Source: Sphingomonas hankookensis
GTDB taxonomy: Bacteria; Pseudomonadota; Alphaproteobacteria; Sphingomonadales; Sphingomonadaceae
Direction of reading: 5' to 3'
Length of the DNA stretch: 64,000 nucleotides
NCBI RefSeq assembly: GCF_022664465.1
Contig: NZ_JAKREV010000006.1
Coordinates: 222,446-286,445 of the forward strand
The notes under the pieces were generated by a model. It did no database searches. It worked only from the letters and a program-made list of their open reading frames with translations, and had not been told where the DNA came from. Numbering within the stretch: the stretch's first letter is position 1; each line of letters opens with the position of its first letter. Below are positions 62,388-64,000 of the stretch, piece by piece. The translations under genes and the position numbers were made by a program.

Positions 62388-63740
62388 TTACTTCGGCAGG
62401 CGAGCGATCGCGGCGGCGTGGTCGGCGACCAACCGGATCGTCGTGTCGCCGGTGAAGATGCCGTACCAGCCCTGCGGTTCGTGCGGCGGGTCGCCCATAT
62501 ATTGCCTGTCGCCGTCCTTGAACCGATAGTCGGGATGCGCGGCGCGCGCTTCGCCGTTCCATGCCCAGAAATTGGTGCCGACGATCGGCCCGCCCTCGGT
62601 CATGTTCCGGAGCGCGGCGGTATAGATCCGGCCGTAGAACCGATCCTTGTAGGTCGTCGCGACCGCCGGATCGTTGCTGCCGCCGTCGCGTGGATAGCCG
62701 AACTCCTCGATCACCATCGGCTTGTCGAGCTGCTTGGCGAGCGCGACATGGTCGGCGATGTATTTGTCGGTCAGCGCCTCGCCGCGGGCGGCAGTGTTGG
62801 CAAGGTCGGTCTGCTTAACCCAGTCCCAGTTGTTGGGCCAGATGTGTACCGTCAGGTAATCGACCTCCGGCACGGCATGTTCGGCCAGCACGATGTCGGC
62901 GCGCTCCAACCCGCCCTTCAGCCCCTCGCTGCCGGTCGATACCAGTTGCCGGGGCGCCAGCGACTTGATCAGCTGCGCGCTGCTGCGGACCCAGGCGTAG
63001 AATTGCGGCAGGTTGGCATGCGCCGCGTCGCCCGACGGGCGCGGCTCGTTCGACAGCTGCCACGCCATGATCGTCGGATCGTCGGCATAGCGCGTGCCGG
63101 TGACGCCGTTGGTGCGGCCGACGACGGTGCGGATCCAGTCGCGGTACAGTCCCATCGCGCGGTCATTGCCGTAAAATTGCGCGTTGAAGTTCGCGAATTC
63201 CGGCCACGGATGGGCGGGATCGTTCATGTTCAGATAGTTGCCGCCGTTGACGTAGGACAGATACGTCATCATGCCGCCCGACCATTCCCAGAAATTGGTC
63301 AGGTACAGCACGGCGCGCATGCCGCGCTTCGCCATTTCGGCCAGTGCGTAATCGAGCCCGGCGAGCAACGTCTGGTTGTAATCGGTGCCCGGCCCGCGGA
63401 ACCCCGGCTTGATCGAGTTCTTGAGCGGCCCTTCCTCGGCAGAGGCCAGCACGCGCAGGTTGGTCACGCCCATCGCCGCCAGCGCGTCCAGCTCGCGCCC
63501 CAGCCGTGCGCGATCGCCATAGGCGGCATCGGCACCGAGATAGGCGGCGTACCAGATATTGGCGCCGACGAAGCGGTAGGGCTCGTCGCCGACCATCAGC
63601 CGCTGCCCGTCACGCCGCACGAAGCCCTTCGCGCCGCCGCCGCCGATGGCGAGGGGTGTGCGCGCGACCGGCGCGGCCATGGTGCAGCCCGCGAGCATGG
63701 CGGACGTGCCGAGAAAGGTGCGTCGTGCGATTATGGTCAT
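62388..63740 (-). CDS. GH5-like glycosidase lipoprotein (mannanase-type)
   Basis: A 450-residue glycosidase of the GH5 endo-mannanase type. The N-terminus ARRTFLGTSAMLAGCTM combines a Tat-like RR with a lipobox Cys, so it is probably surface- or periplasm-anchored. Barrel signatures: FVGANIWYAAYLGADAAYGD, VTNLRVLASAEEG, IMAWQLSNEPRPSGD (acid/base Glu), YLTVHIWPNNWDW, and KPMVIEEFGYPRDGG (nucleophile Glu). It ends with the NFWAWNG aromatic cap. Beta-mannan or related hemicellulose is a likely substrate. The ATG at 63740 has AGAGGG upstream. Confidence 0.88.
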   Translation of the reverse strand: MTIIARRTFLGTSAMLAGCTMAAPVARTPLAIGGGGAKGFVRRDGQRLMVGDEPYRFVGANIWYAAYLGADAAYGDRARLGRELDALAAMGVTNLRVLASAEEGPLKNSIKPGFRGPGTDYNQTLLAGLDYALAEMAKRGMRAVLYLTNFWEWSGGMMTYLSYVNGGNYLNMNDPAHPWPEFANFNAQFYGNDRAMGLYRDWIRTVVGRTNGVTGTRYADDPTIMAWQLSNEPRPSGDAAHANLPQFYAWVRSSAQLIKSLAPRQLVSTGSEGLKGGLERADIVLAEHAVPEVDYLTVHIWPNNWDWVKQTDLANTAARGEALTDKYIADHVALAKQLDKPMVIEEFGYPRDGGSNDPAVATTYKDRFYGRIYTAALRNMTEGGPIVGTNFWAWNGEARAAHPDYRFKDGDRQYMGDPPHEPQGWYGIFTGDTTIRLVADHAAAIARLPK

Positions 63741-63826
63741 CAGGCCCTCTTCCTGCGCGCCGGTCACCGCCGGGCGTCCTGGTTACGGCAACAGATTGCG
63801 CGGGGGCCGTCACCGCTGTCAACGGC

Positions 63827-63838
63827 AATATCGATATT
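63827..63838. promoter_or_regulatory. AT-rich palindrome upstream of the GH5 gene
   Basis: The perfect 12-base palindrome AATATCGATATT, followed by TTGTTTTTGAAATT, lies about 90 bases before the GH5 start. It could be an operator and promoter. Its AT content stands out against the local DNA; no regulator gene is adjacent. Confidence 0.4.
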
Positions 63839-63950
63839 TGTTTTTGAAATTCGCGCATCTTGATTCGGGACGAAAAAAGATCCCATGGGCGCGGGCTGGC
63901 GCCGGTTGAGGCAGACTGACCTTCCCGCTTTGTCGTGAAGGAGGTTGCCC

Positions 63951-64000
63951 GTGCCCGTGTCCGTCTCATGCCATGCCGCCGTCAGCACGCAGCTGAACGC
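63951..64000 (+). CDS. Start of an unidentified gene, cut by window end
   Basis: GTG at 63951, six bases after a full AAGGAGG ribosome site, opens a frame (VPVSVSCHAAVSTQLN) that runs off the window end without a stop. Only 16 codons are visible, so the product cannot be named. Confidence 0.4.
   Translation, partial: MPVSVSCHAAVSTQLN

Overview
The window is high-GC, gene-dense chromosomal DNA that fits an alphaproteobacterium of the Sphingomonadaceae (Sphingomonas-like). This rests on the CpdR gene beside an N-formylglutamate amidohydrolase, the SapC protein, the DUF1289 and phasin proteins, an mmgR-like small RNA and a dense population of paired palindromic (REP-type) repeats. It is inferred from gene content; no 16S gene is present. 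I see no insertion sequence, prophage, CRISPR array or replication origin.

Layout. 1-4.2 kb: the 5' part of an MFS transporter whose frame is broken at a 9-base homopolymer, then type II secretion (T2SS) genes gspN (minus) and receptor-like gene-gspJ-gspK (plus). 4.5-9.1 kb: a small exported protein, YraN, a PHB-depolymerase-type esterase, tRNA-Pro, lepA and a 37-residue membrane protein. 9.4-12.7 kb: phasin, modABC and an exported protein. 12.6-14.1 kb: a second, minimal set of GspC/M/L-like inner-membrane proteins. 14.2-19 kb: a Tat/lipoprotein PhoX phosphatase, a PadR regulator with a membrane partner, and an alpha/beta hydrolase. 19-28 kb: the main T2SS locus, gspD-C-I-H-G leftward and gspL-M-E-F rightward. 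28-35.4 kb: glutaminase, an M20 peptidase, uvrB, two lipoproteins, a structured RNA with an 18-codon ORF, and an FNT channel. 35.8-48.2 kb: rpoC, a 79-residue unknown gene, rpoB, three opposite-strand genes, then rplL-rplJ. 48.3-64 kb: cutC-GH2, SDR, DEAD-box helicase, FAD oxidoreductase, SapC, cytochrome b561, an sRNA, cpdR, tRNA-Val, an amidase and a GH5-type lipoprotein.

The genes together. The T2SS lacks only a recognisable prepilin peptidase (gspO) and pilotin (gspS) in this window. Several exported hydrolases nearby (PhoX, GH2, GH5, amidase, M20 peptidase, esterase) are plausible clients or companions, but no link is proven. The T2SS operons are studded with repeats. One has landed just after the gspI start codon and is read through in frame; another supplies the gspH start region; a third separates gspE from gspF.

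Most notable: the gspI-REP fusion, the isolated gspC/M/L-like trio, the RNA at 34.3-34.5 kb with a 14-nt perfect Shine-Dalgarno and mutually exclusive hairpins, the unknown ORF between rpoB and rpoC, and the separation of rplJL from rpoBC by opposite-strand genes.
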